Positions 29,016 to 37,373 of a stretch of DNA of 64,000 nucleotides are shown here, one piece after another. How positions within the stretch are numbered: position 1 is the first letter of the stretch; each line of letters starts with the position of its first letter. The stretch is from positions 3,558 to 67,557 of the forward strand of contig JAZTZP010000169.1 in the NCBI GenBank assembly GCA_045637525.1, written 5' to 3'. Both the position numbers and the translations under genes were made by a program. The notes under the pieces are model-generated. The model was not told the origin of the DNA, did not search any database, and saw only the letters and a list, made by a program, of their open reading frames with translations. The DNA comes from JAZTZP01 sp045637525 (GTDB taxonomy: Bacteria; Bacillota; Clostridia; UBA1381).

Positions 29016-29053
29016 AAAAGAGGACAATTGCTTTTTTGCAAAAGTCCTCTTTT
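29016..29053 (-). terminator. Terminator behind the PHP remnant
   Basis: A 10-bp perfect stem AAAAGAGGAC / GTCCTCTTTT, with an inner TTGC/GCAA pairing and T-rich flank on the minus strand, lies 12 bp after the remnant's stop codon. It insulates the downstream promoter at 28900. Confidence 0.7.
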
Positions 29054-29064
29054 GTTTCTCTTCA

Positions 29065-29241
29065 TTAATTATTTTTCATCATACCCGGTCCCACAAGCAA
29101 ATAAGCAGTATTTAGAGAAAACACATTAACCTCGCTTTTTTTCATGCATTCTATAAAATCCTGTTCATTCAAAAGCTCTCTTTCAGTCCACGCACCTGCA
29201 AGCTGCTTCTGCTCCCTTCCGGAATGATTATCACTGTTCTT
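29065..29241 (-). pseudogene. C-terminal remnant of a PHP-domain protein gene
   Basis: An open frame of 58 codons without a start reads NSDNHSGREQKQLAGAWTER at its beginning and ends AYLLVGPGMMKNN before TAA. The SD-x-HSG motif followed by LAGAWT and DFIECMKKSE is characteristic of the end of PHP metal-dependent phosphoesterase-type domains. An in-frame TGA sits directly before it, and no ribosome binding site or initiation codon is present. It lies between a full promoter/operator module (29264-29329) and its own terminator, so it looks like a regulated locus gene whose body was deleted. The family call is moderate because so little remains. Confidence 0.55.
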
Positions 29242-29263
29242 TCATTTTTTTACATATAATATT

Positions 29264-29292
29264 CTTATATCAAAAAATTTCCATCCTATCAA
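29264..29292 (-). promoter_or_regulatory. Orphan promoter upstream of the deleted PHP gene
   Basis: On the minus strand TTGATA (29287-29292), 17-bp spacer, TATAAG (29264-29269). Geometry and flanking operator are the same as at 28900-28965, but the transcript now has only the gene remnant behind it. Confidence 0.6.
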
Positions 29293-29293
29293 G

Positions 29294-29329
29294 TGGCAGA
29301 ATCGGACTTTAAGATGACAATTCCGGACT
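29294..29329 (-). promoter_or_regulatory. Candidate YesN operator, copy B
   Basis: AGTCCGGAATTGTCA (29315-29329) and AGTCCGATTCTGCCA (29294-29308) on the minus strand, again 21 bp apart and ending two bases from the -35 box. The whole ~56-bp module is a direct repeat of 28923-28979. Confidence 0.6.
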
Positions 29330-29349
29330 TTTATTTTCCCGGATAGCTC

Positions 29350-31077
29350 TTATGCAACAGGAATATTAACTGCAATAACAGTACCGTTTTCTCTTTTAAC
29401 CGTAAGACCGGCACTCTCACCCCATATAGTATCAAGTCTGAATTTGACATTTTTAAGTCCAACACGCTTCTCCGCATACATTTCGTCAAACACAGGCTTC
29501 TGATTCAACTTCTCAATAGTCTCATCATCTATTCCCCTGCCGTTATCCGCTATATTTATCTGCATGCGGTCTCCCGACAAAGCTCCTGTTATTTTTATCG
29601 TTCCCGGCGCCTGCATATTGTCAAACCCGTGCACTATACAGTTTTCAATAAGCGGCTGCATAAAAAGCTTTATAACAAGCTTGTCCTCTAATTCATGTGC
29701 AATATCAATCACCACATCAAGCGTTGAATCATATCTGCTCTTCATAAGGTCTATGTATATCATTGTATACTTAAGCTCCTGAGACAACGGAATGAGTATA
29801 TTTTTAAAATCAATACTCTCACGCAAAAGTGCCGACAGTCCTATTATCATTTCAGAGCTTCTGCTCCTGTACTGCGTTTCCTCCTCTATGGTCCAGTTTA
29901 TTATATTAAGCGTATTATAAATAAAATGCGGATTTATCTGCGACTGCAGCATAAGAGTATGTGCCTTATTTGTTTTTGAAATTGTTTCATTAAGCTCCGT
30001 TTTAAGCTGCTTGTTTGCCTCCATCATCATTATAATCTGCCGTGCAAGGTACCGAATCTCACTATGCTTTAACTTCTGCACCGCATCAATCCCGGGCGGC
30101 TTTTCTATAATATCTATTATACTTCTTATCGGCTTCATATTTTTAAGCGCATAAGCATAGGCTATAATGATACTTGCCAATATAAAGCATAAGAGCATAA
30201 AAGAAAAGTTACGAAGAACACCATTCATTTCTTTCACATACTGATTTGCAGAGCTTACATTTATATAGCTCCAGTTATAATACTTTGATTTTACATTTGA
30301 TACACTTACTCTCTCTCCGTCTCTTTCTATATTCTCAATATCCTTATTGCGTATAATATCACTGCTTTTTATTTCAGATACATTTTTAGAAATGTCCTGT
30401 GTGGCATCTGAATACATAATTTCATTATTTCCGCTTACAATATAAAATTCCTCTATATCGCTGAAGCTTTTAAGATTTTTTACAAATCTTAATGTATCAA
30501 TATTTATAATTACCGCTCCCGAATCGCCGCTTTCACTTACCTTGAGCATTATCGATATCATATGCGGATACACTCCGCGCTTTTGTCTGCTCCAAGCAAA
30601 TATATGCGGTGCGGATGAAAAACACTCCAAACATCCGGCATCATCAAAATCCTCAATCGCATAATCTGTTTGTTCAGAAAATATTGTCTTTCTTTTATCG
30701 GAATATACATATATTGAGTCTATATACGACTTTGTTCCTTTAAGCGTTGACAAACACGAAAGCAGTCTGTTATCTATATCCGCAAATATTTCCTCCGGAT
30801 TATTCGCATAAATATATGTCTGCACATTAGAATCAGCACTTGCGTTTATTATCCCTGTTTCAAGCTCTTTAAGCATAATATCCGATAAATTAGATATTTT
30901 TTTTGTATCCTCATAATTTAAAGCATCAAATTTATCCTCAATTGAGTCTACCGTATTTACGTACAAAACAAAATACGATGCAAGAAAAATAACCACGATA
31001 ATTGCAAGCAGCTCTATAAAGCTGCTTCGCATCAGACTGTTTTTTTCATCTCTTCTTATTTTAAAAAATTTTCTCAT
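29350..31077 (-). CDS. YesM-family sensor histidine kinase
   Basis: 575 residues. One membrane segment at ~19-42 and a second at ~290-312 frame a ~250-residue extracellular sensor domain, followed by a HAMP-like linker. The kinase domain has the family signature QSQINPHFIYNTLNIIN near 385 (phospho-accepting His) and the ATP-binding DNGRGIDDETI near 510. Type 5/LytS-YesM kinases sense sugars or transport state and phosphorylate a YesN regulator. The ATG overlaps the stop of the upstream regulator gene by one base (TAATG), so the two are translated together. It is the natural sensor for the adjoining polysaccharide locus. Confidence 0.95.
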   Translation of the reverse strand: MRKFFKIRRDEKNSLMRSSFIELLAIIVVIFLASYFVLYVNTVDSIEDKFDALNYEDTKKISNLSDIMLKELETGIINASADSNVQTYIYANNPEEIFADIDNRLLSCLSTLKGTKSYIDSIYVYSDKRKTIFSEQTDYAIEDFDDAGCLECFSSAPHIFAWSRQKRGVYPHMISIMLKVSESGDSGAVIINIDTLRFVKNLKSFSDIEEFYIVSGNNEIMYSDATQDISKNVSEIKSSDIIRNKDIENIERDGERVSVSNVKSKYYNWSYINVSSANQYVKEMNGVLRNFSFMLLCFILASIIIAYAYALKNMKPIRSIIDIIEKPPGIDAVQKLKHSEIRYLARQIIMMMEANKQLKTELNETISKTNKAHTLMLQSQINPHFIYNTLNIINWTIEEETQYRSRSSEMIIGLSALLRESIDFKNILIPLSQELKYTMIYIDLMKSRYDSTLDVVIDIAHELEDKLVIKLFMQPLIENCIVHGFDNMQAPGTIKITGALSGDRMQINIADNGRGIDDETIEKLNQKPVFDEMYAEKRVGLKNVKFRLDTIWGESAGLTVKRENGTVIAVNIPVA

Positions 31078-32243
31078 TATTCTGTACCCGACTGAATTTT
31101 TTTCTTATACTCAAACGGTGAGCATCCTGCGTATGCCTTAAACTGCCGCAGAAAAATTCTTTTATCCTTATATCCCAGTTCATTGCTTATGACGTTTACC
31201 TTTTCATCTGCTTCAAGCATTCTTTCAGCATGCTTCATTCTGCATTCAAGATGATATTCACGAATTGTCTTTCCTGTATCTCTTTTAAAAATACGACCTA
31301 TATACGTTTCATTTAAAAACACGTGTTCCGCAACTTCATTACGGGAAAGATTACGGTTATAATTTTCTTCTATAAAGGCTGTAATTCTGTTTGTAATATC
31401 ACTCTTATCATCATAGGACGGCTCTATACAGTCAAGCATAAGCTCCATGGTTTTACTGCTGTCTATATCACCGAACTTGTCAAACTCTAAAATCGGTGTT
31501 ATCGTTATTTCAAGAGGAAGTACACTGTTCATTCCGTTTTCAATATCAGAACATAAATTTTTATTATCCGTTATAAAGACGATTTTACTCTGATTTGCAC
31601 TTTGGTTTATTATATTTATATTTTTAAGAACCGGTCCTGCAATATTATACATTACGTTTTTCATTTGCTGAGCCTCAAAATCCCAGTGCTTATCGTTAAA
31701 CTCTTCATAATTATGTATAATAACCTCAGCCAACACACCCTTAGAGCTTTCGATTTTAAAAGGAAAGCGCGCTTCCTTAAAGGCCGCCGACATCTCATCC
31801 TCATCTGAATACGCACCGGTAAATAAATCTGCAAAAAAACTTATCTGTGCATAATCACTTTCCTCATCGTCAACAAGCTCTTTTTTTAGTTTTTCCAGAG
31901 TCTCTTTTATCATAACCGAATTGACAGGCTTTAAAATATAGCTCCAGACGTTATAATCAATGGCTTTCTGCGCATATTCAAACTCACCGAATCCGCTAAG
32001 AACAATCACCTTGCATTTAAACCCCAGCATATCTATTCTTTTTGCAAGCTCCAGTCCGTCCATAACCGGCATTCTTATATCGGTTATAACAACATCTACT
32101 GAATTTGAATACAGAAATGAAAGCGCTTCCTGACCGTTTAAAAAAGAACCTACTACTTCAAAATCCTTGCAATTGTGTATTATACTGCGTTCTATCCCCC
32201 ACGAAGCACCTCTCTCATCGTCCACAATAATTATTTTATACAA
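31077..32243 (-). CDS. YesN-family response regulator with AraC-type DNA-binding domain
   Basis: The N-terminal receiver domain has the acidic pair VDDE at the start, the phospho-acceptor Asp in VVITDIRMPVMDGLEL near 55 and the conserved Lys in YILKPVNS near 106. A ~140-residue linker follows, and a C-terminal pair of helix-turn-helix motifs (NLSRNEVAEHVFLNETYIGR and the region ending YAGCSPFEYKKK). I choose the TTG at 32243 (protein beginning MYKIIIVDDE) because AGGAGG lies seven bases before it; the TTG at 32261 is upstream of that Shine-Dalgarno. Transcribed from a perfect consensus promoter at 32282-32310. It probably binds the paired 21-bp-spaced sites upstream of the permease operon. 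Confidence 0.95.
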   Translation of the reverse strand: MYKIIIVDDERGASWGIERSIIHNCKDFEVVGSFLNGQEALSFLYSNSVDVVITDIRMPVMDGLELAKRIDMLGFKCKVIVLSGFGEFEYAQKAIDYNVWSYILKPVNSVMIKETLEKLKKELVDDEESDYAQISFFADLFTGAYSDEDEMSAAFKEARFPFKIESSKGVLAEVIIHNYEEFNDKHWDFEAQQMKNVMYNIAGPVLKNINIINQSANQSKIVFITDNKNLCSDIENGMNSVLPLEITITPILEFDKFGDIDSSKTMELMLDCIEPSYDDKSDITNRITAFIEENYNRNLSRNEVAEHVFLNETYIGRIFKRDTGKTIREYHLECRMKHAERMLEADEKVNVISNELGYKDKRIFLRQFKAYAGCSPFEYKKKIQSGTE

Positions 32244-32281
32244 TAAAGCTCCTCCTCTCAATCAAGAACAATATTTACAAC

Positions 32282-32310
32282 ATTATAACACAAAATAATC
32301 AATTTGTCAA
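32282..32310 (-). promoter_or_regulatory. Perfect consensus sigma-A promoter of yesN-yesM
   Basis: On the minus strand TTGACA (32305-32310), exactly 17 bp, TATAAT (32282-32287), ~40 bp before the TTG start. Two motifs loosely resembling the candidate operator (32333-32347 and 32362-32376) lie upstream on the other strand, 29 bp apart; I regard those as weak. Confidence 0.9.
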
Positions 32311-32482
32311 CAACCGAATCAATAAGCTCCACGTCCCGAGTTTGCCACTTTGCAACAAAAATTCGGGAGTTTGACAGTTTTAAAATTAAAAAAATTTAAG
32401 TCAAAATGATGCTTGTGATCCCCAACTATATCACCCTTTAGTCAGCACAAAATACAAATTTTATAAGTTATACACCTTTTTA

Positions 32483-32794
32483 TCAAGTATCTTTCTTTAA
32501 AATTCCAATATATTCCTCATAAGCAAATACACGATTACGATTTGCGTTATTTGTCTGGATAAGGATCCCGCAGTCTTCAAGCCTTTTTACACTTGCCGAA
32601 ACAGTACTGAATGCAAGAGATAATTCTTCTGACGTTTTCCTGATATCAATTATAGGATTTTTCTCAAGATAATCAAAAATTTCTTTTGCAGTTTTTGAAG
32701 CTCTGCCCATTTTGTCAATAACAGCAATATTCTTATTATGCAATTCAGATAATTTATTGATAGTATCAATGGCATCTTCTGACTTAACACCTTC
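32483..32794 (-). pseudogene. C-terminal fragment of a Fic-family gene
   Basis: The frame is open from a TAA at ~32795 to the stop at 32483. It reads EGVKSEDAIDTINKLSELHN, then KMGRASKTAKEIFDYLEKNP and a winged-helix segment with TVSASVKRLEDCGILIQT, ending FAYEEYIGILKKDT. This is the linker and C-terminal DNA-binding-like domain found at the end of many Fic-domain AMP-transferases; the catalytic HPFxxGNGR domain is missing. The internal ATG at 32743 has no convincing ribosome binding site. A free-standing 86-residue regulator is a possible alternative, but the extended frame upstream argues for a truncated gene. Confidence 0.7.
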
Positions 32795-32959
32795 TTAAAT
32801 CAAAATCACATATACATTTTAACATGATTATTTTGATTTATCAAGCTAATTCAAAATAAAACACTTCTATATTTCGAATTATTTAATTAATTAATAATTT
32901 CATATAAATATTTTTATTAAGATTTTGATTTGAAAAAGCCCTCGAACAAATATTAAACA

Positions 32960-32987
32960 AAAAGACAGCCTGTAAAGACTGCCTCTT
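32960..32987 (-). terminator. Terminator of the glycerol-1-phosphate dehydrogenase operon
   Basis: On the minus strand AAGAGGCAGTC pairs with GGCTGTCTTTT (three G-T pairs), loop TTTACA, followed by a T-rich tract. It lies about 70 bp after the stop of the 33060-34238 gene. Confidence 0.65.
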
Positions 32988-33059
32988 CATATTATAACAT
33001 TAAATTTATTACCTCATCTTGCATTTTAAGGCAAAAGAAGTTTTTTTTATACCTTACAA

Positions 33060-34238
33060 TTAATTAAAGTTATATTTCATTGTTTCATCATATGCATATT
33101 CAGCATATTCTTCGAGCATATTGTTGTCATACAAATATTGAAGCAAAGTATATCTTACTCTGAATGTTCTGCCCCTTAAAACACCTTCAATAAAAGTATC
33201 CTTATCAGTCACCGTAAACGGTATTTTAATTTTCTTCTGAAGCTCTAAAACAGCTTCAAACGCCGGAATATACTTTCCGATAAGCTCTTTAAGCCATTCT
33301 TCCTTTGTTTCCTCATACAGCTTTTTATACATCACAATTGCGGCAAATGTAGCTTCTCCCACTTCTATTCCGTGAAGATTAGGCACCTCTCCCTTTTCGA
33401 TGTCCATTACTTCCCACGTCTGACCAATCATATGCTCCGTTCCCGAAGCCGGTCTTGATGAGCCTGTGTATGCAATTCCGAGCCCTGAAATAATAAGCCC
33501 GTTAATGGTCTTTTCAGTCGTATCGTTGTTTCGGTCCTTTAAAGCCGTTGAATACTCTATGCACTGTGCAGTTGCATCAAGCACCATATCAGCCACCTTA
33601 CGGCAGAAATATTCTCCGGTCATCTTAACAGATAATTCCCAGTCTAAAATTGCAACATATTTGCCTATCATATCGCCAACGCCTGCAAGCAACAGCTCAT
33701 ACGGAGCCTGAGAACATATATCAAGGTCAATTATAATATGTCTTGCTATCGAGCAGGTGTATATAATCTTTTTGTTGCCTATTATAAGAGGTGCAACAAC
33801 AGATGCATACCCGTCCATAGACGGAGCAGTACCGGCAATTCCGTATTCAATTCCCAGCCGGTAGCTTACCATACGGCAAATATCATTCACCGACCCCGAG
33901 CCTACCGCAAGTATATAATCGGGATTGGTTGAAAACGCATTTATATCATAGACTTCATCATCTATGCCGGCTTCAATGAGAACTTTTCCTACATTCGCAT
34001 TTGTAGGAAGTGCCGGATCATCAAGAATACACGTATGTGAAAGCATTCCGGCATTTTTCAGCAACTCCTCAACACGCTTTCCGGCAACCTTATATGTATT
34101 TTCATCCGCAACCATAAAAATTCTCTTATAGTCCTTTAAAATCTCAGGTATCTTCTCAATTGCATTCTCTGACACCTCAACAACCTTCACAGGAGCAGTG
34201 TGTCTCCCTTGTTCACAAGTACATTCCATTTCAAACAT
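33060..34238 (-). CDS. sn-glycerol-1-phosphate dehydrogenase-like (EgsA/AraM) protein
   Basis: 392 residues of the iron-dependent alcohol dehydrogenase/DHQ synthase fold. The NAD-binding motif AVGSGSVNDICR is near 111, TAPSMDGYAS near 137, and metal ligands are expected in GVGDMIGKY near 187, SGTEHMIGQ near 266 and NLHGIEVGE near 284. In the AraM/EgsA family the reaction is NAD(P)H reduction of dihydroxyacetone phosphate to sn-glycerol-1-phosphate. In Bacillus araM sits in a sugar (arabinose) operon; here the gene ends a four-gene cluster with a GH105-like hydrolase, so a sugar-related dehydrogenase activity is possible. The Shine-Dalgarno AAGGAGG precedes the ATG. Confidence 0.85.
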   Translation of the reverse strand: MFEMECTCEQGRHTAPVKVVEVSENAIEKIPEILKDYKRIFMVADENTYKVAGKRVEELLKNAGMLSHTCILDDPALPTNANVGKVLIEAGIDDEVYDINAFSTNPDYILAVGSGSVNDICRMVSYRLGIEYGIAGTAPSMDGYASVVAPLIIGNKKIIYTCSIARHIIIDLDICSQAPYELLLAGVGDMIGKYVAILDWELSVKMTGEYFCRKVADMVLDATAQCIEYSTALKDRNNDTTEKTINGLIISGLGIAYTGSSRPASGTEHMIGQTWEVMDIEKGEVPNLHGIEVGEATFAAIVMYKKLYEETKEEWLKELIGKYIPAFEAVLELQKKIKIPFTVTDKDTFIEGVLRGRTFRVRYTLLQYLYDNNMLEEYAEYAYDETMKYNFN

Positions 34239-34252
34239 TATTATTTTCCTCC

Positions 34253-35434
34253 TTAACTTAAATCAATATATTTTACATATGAATTCTTGTCTTCAAGACA
34301 ATTAACTATAAGCCCTTTACCTCCATTGACAAAAACAGGATGATTGCAAACTCTGTTTCTGTTTCTTCCGGCAGGCTCAACCTCGCAATTACATCTTTTT
34401 ACCACAAATTCTTTTTCAACAGAATTTTCGGCTAAATTGAGAAGCTGTACCCTGCCCGGATTTCCATATCCGTCGGTAACTGCCGTATTATAGTCACAAG
34501 GGCAGATTGACCCATGACCATATGTGTTGCTGTCATGAATTTTTTTCAACCCCGTACCATCATATTTAACTTCAGCAAAACACAATATCCCCGGAGTCAC
34601 AACATCAGCATATCCTACCAGATGTTCTCCATCCGGATGCCAGCTCCAGTGACATCCGCTTCTGCCGGTTAAATTAAGCGCAAGCTTTATGTTATTAAAA
34701 TCTTTGTCGGCAGTAAAAATATACGTAATTTTTTCTTCCTGTCTTGCGTTCGGCGCACTGTGATTTCCCATATAGAATAAAAATCTCGTGCCCTGTTTGT
34801 TCCACCTCACACAATAACACATAAGTGTAAGTATTTCATTACCACCATAAATTTCATTCACCCTTTTGTCGGCATCCTTTATTCTCTGCTTTTCAGAGTC
34901 CGGAAGCATCTCAATAATATCATTAATGCTCATCACCAGTCTTTTTTCACCCGAAAACGGATCAAATGTAAATAATCCGTGTAAATCTCTTTTCTCACTC
35001 TCAATCGGGAAAAGCTCTTTGTGATATTTCCTGTCGGCATATCCGGCAGCATATAACATTCCCGACAAGCCTGAAACTATGATACTTCCCTTAGGAGGTC
35101 CGCCCTCCATATCACCGTCCGTTATATACTCCTTTTTTGTTACAGTATCATACACTCCGTTCATCGGTTTTTGCGGAAGTCCTGCCTGATAAAATACATA
35201 TCGGGAATCCTCGCTCCATGACTGCCAGTAACCGGTATGATAAAACGCCGGATAAAGCTCATTTCTTCCGAAAGTGTCTGTAACTTCACCGTCGGAATTT
35301 AAAATATATATTTCTCCATAGTTCTTATCAAGATCCGCTCCCGAAAGCAGTATTCTGCCGGAATTATCTCCGGCAATCGGCGAAATGGTATAGTAACTGT
35401 GAATACACCATCTGCCGTCAATCTTTATATCCAT
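34253..35434 (-). CDS. Beta-propeller protein, possibly oligogalacturonate lyase-like (PL22-type)
   Basis: 393 residues, no signal peptide, built of repeated WD/TolB-like blades (SWSEDSRYVFYQAG, CHWSWHPDGEHLVGY). Late in the protein, histidines occur in CHWSWHPDG (~273), TYGHGSICP (~307) and RVCNHPVF (~366), spaced like the metal-coordinating histidines of family 22 polysaccharide lyases, cytoplasmic oligogalacturonide lyases with a beta-propeller fold. The neighbours (GH105-like, acetyltransferase) fit pectin catabolism. Alternatively it is a non-enzymatic propeller. It lies 14 bp before the dehydrogenase gene and 4 bp after the acetyltransferase gene in one operon. Confidence 0.5.
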   Translation of the reverse strand: MDIKIDGRWCIHSYYTISPIAGDNSGRILLSGADLDKNYGEIYILNSDGEVTDTFGRNELYPAFYHTGYWQSWSEDSRYVFYQAGLPQKPMNGVYDTVTKKEYITDGDMEGGPPKGSIIVSGLSGMLYAAGYADRKYHKELFPIESEKRDLHGLFTFDPFSGEKRLVMSINDIIEMLPDSEKQRIKDADKRVNEIYGGNEILTLMCYCVRWNKQGTRFLFYMGNHSAPNARQEEKITYIFTADKDFNNIKLALNLTGRSGCHWSWHPDGEHLVGYADVVTPGILCFAEVKYDGTGLKKIHDSNTYGHGSICPCDYNTAVTDGYGNPGRVQLLNLAENSVEKEFVVKRCNCEVEPAGRNRNRVCNHPVFVNGGKGLIVNCLEDKNSYVKYIDLS

Positions 35435-35438
35435 CCCC

Positions 35439-36023
35439 TTAAACTCCTTCCACTCTCTTTTTTATAACACGAGCCGGCACACCACCGACAACGGTATACG
35501 GCACTACATCTTTAGTCACAACAGCGCCGGCACCTATCACAGCACCCTTTCCTATTGTAACTCCTGCTGTAATATTAACTCTGCTCCCAATCCATACATC
35601 ATCTTCTATTATGATAGGTTCGTCCCGCAACCCCTGTGACGCAATAGTCACATCTGTCCTGTCAAACACATGATTTGATGAAATTATAACAACATAAGGT
35701 GCAATTCTTACATCATTACCTATTTTAACACCATACGTATTATCGCCCACAATCAAAGAGCCTGTCTGAACAGAACAGCGATTTCCGATACATACATTTC
35801 CCTGTATCATTGCGTTCGGAGCAATAACAATATCATCACCAAACTCTATTTTACCGCGTCTCGGATTTATTCTCGATTCGGGACTTATTACAGGATGCCT
35901 GCCAACTGTCACATTCTTCTTTATTTTAACACCTAAATTCCCGAAAAAAGTCGCTATCTTCTCGCCGTTTTTACTATTTCCCTGACTACTTTTTCCCTGG
36001 TTCAAAAAATTCCATAAACTCAT
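35439..36023 (-). CDS. Left-handed beta-helix acyltransferase (sugar O-acetyltransferase type)
   Basis: 194 residues. Hexapeptide repeats run from ~55 to 180 (VIAPNAMIQGNVCIGNRC, IIIEDDVWIGSRVNITAG, VTIGKGAVIGAGAVV) and the family ending VVGGVPARVIKKR is present. SSNHVFD contributes the His expected at the acetyl-CoA active site of the WcaF/maltose acetyltransferase group. It would transfer an acetyl group to a sugar hydroxyl. The first ~30 residues (MSLWNFLNQGKSSQGNSK) are an unusual extension with no clear role. It is co-transcribed with the GH105-like gene upstream and the propeller gene downstream. Confidence 0.88.
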   Translation of the reverse strand: MSLWNFLNQGKSSQGNSKNGEKIATFFGNLGVKIKKNVTVGRHPVISPESRINPRRGKIEFGDDIVIAPNAMIQGNVCIGNRCSVQTGSLIVGDNTYGVKIGNDVRIAPYVVIISSNHVFDRTDVTIASQGLRDEPIIIEDDVWIGSRVNITAGVTIGKGAVIGAGAVVTKDVVPYTVVGGVPARVIKKRVEGV

Positions 36024-36075
36024 GTTAATGCGTACCTCAATTCCTGTACATCAGTTTTTTAATCACCATACATGT

Positions 36076-37134
36076 TTAATTAATATCGCTTTTATTTATA
36101 TCAGTCATTCCAAGCTCAGATGCCTTCGTAAACGCAAGCATAAGCGGCCCGAAGCTATGTACATCATCTTTCACAGGCGGATGAGCCACATAAGCCGCCA
36201 TACTACCCTTTTGCACTCCCTTTCCGGGGCATCTGCAGGCAGGACAGCAATTATTTGTTGAGAAATCGTCATTTACGCCAACCTTGTATAACGAACGTAT
36301 TCCCAGCTCAAAGCTTTCAGAAAAAACTTCAGGGTCAAGAACCTTCGTTTGTATTCCGACTCCGTAGCCGTATAAAACAAGACCTGTTCCGGATATTTCT
36401 TCATAAGACTCATGCATTGTCATTTCCTGAGTCCACATTCCGCGATAGTTCTGTACCTTCAGAAGATTTACCGAGTGTATTCCAAAGTATTCCTCTACTG
36501 TCTTTCTTTTTTTATGAGTCTTCGGCAGGTACTGTACAAGCTCCGCAAGAGCAATATAACCCCAGCCGTTACCACGTCCCCAGTGATCCTCAGTCAGCAC
36601 ACCGGTCGCAATAAAATTCTTACATTGATGAAGTAATCCGTTATCCTTGTCTAACAAAAGATCATATGTCTTTAAAGCCTGATCAACCGCTTCATCTATG
36701 TAGTCTTCTCTTCCGAGAGCAAGCCCCGCATAAAGCAAAAACGGCACAGCAGCTGTAAGACAGTCAATCCATATAAGTTCACGGTCTTTTTGTCTCGGGC
36801 TTATCAAAATTCCGTCACAGTCTCTGTCGGCGTGCATAAGTTCTTCGGCATATTCCTCTATCAATTCCTTAAACTCAGGAATATATCCTTTCATAAAAGC
36901 GTAAGCCGCAGCAATTCCGCATATTTTATACGACGGAAAATTATAAGGAACATGATTCATTTCAAATGCAAACTCACGAATTTTATCAAGAGCACGGTTA
37001 AGAAGCGCCTCGTCCTTTTTCTGTTCCGCAGTTTTTAACAATCCAAAAACCGCTATAATACCGAAATAATGACATAAATCCTTTGTTTCATCAAAATGAG
37101 TATATAATTTTTCAGATAAATCCAATGCTTTCAT
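36076..37134 (-). CDS. GH88/GH105-like unsaturated uronyl hydrolase
   Basis: 352 residues with the (alpha/alpha)6 barrel signatures of unsaturated glucuronyl and rhamnogalacturonyl hydrolases: LIWIDCLTAAVPFLLYAG near 135 (candidate catalytic Asp), DHWGRGNGWGYIALAEL near 185, MTMHESYEEISGTGLVLYGY near 240, and a C-terminal DVHSFGPLMLAF. These enzymes remove the 4,5-unsaturated uronic acid left at chain ends by polysaccharide lyases, which links this cluster functionally to the lyase locus at 5-28 kb. A cysteine-rich stretch NNCCPACRCPGKG near 300 is unusual. No signal peptide: it would work on imported oligosaccharides. It is divergent from the AraC gene. Confidence 0.85.
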   Translation of the reverse strand: MKALDLSEKLYTHFDETKDLCHYFGIIAVFGLLKTAEQKKDEALLNRALDKIREFAFEMNHVPYNFPSYKICGIAAAYAFMKGYIPEFKELIEEYAEELMHADRDCDGILISPRQKDRELIWIDCLTAAVPFLLYAGLALGREDYIDEAVDQALKTYDLLLDKDNGLLHQCKNFIATGVLTEDHWGRGNGWGYIALAELVQYLPKTHKKRKTVEEYFGIHSVNLLKVQNYRGMWTQEMTMHESYEEISGTGLVLYGYGVGIQTKVLDPEVFSESFELGIRSLYKVGVNDDFSTNNCCPACRCPGKGVQKGSMAAYVAHPPVKDDVHSFGPLMLAFTKASELGMTDINKSDIN

Positions 37135-37246
37135 AATTGTAAATTCCTTTCGGTCAACTTATACATACTATAATTTCATTATACACATATAACACTTCAA
37201 AATCCATAAATAAAATGATTATTTTTTATATAAACTGATTTTTTTA

Positions 37247-37275
37247 TTTACAAAATAAATATTTTATGTTATTAT
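37247..37275 (+). promoter_or_regulatory. Promoter for the AraC regulator gene
   Basis: TTTACA (37247-37252), 17-bp spacer, TATTAT (37270-37275), in an AT-rich divergent region about 100 bp before the ATG. Confidence 0.5.
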
Positions 37276-37373
37276 ATAATAAAGAAATATTTTATTAAAA
37301 ATCAACCATTTACTCTTGTTATTTCTTTAATTTTCAGTTTTAATTATTCATAATATGTTAAGGAGGTGCTTTT

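Noticed and set aside
31077..32261. Longer form of the YesN gene starting at 32261
   Set aside because: The extra residues are encoded by the Shine-Dalgarno region itself; the TTG at 32243 has ideal spacing and gives the normal receiver-domain start.
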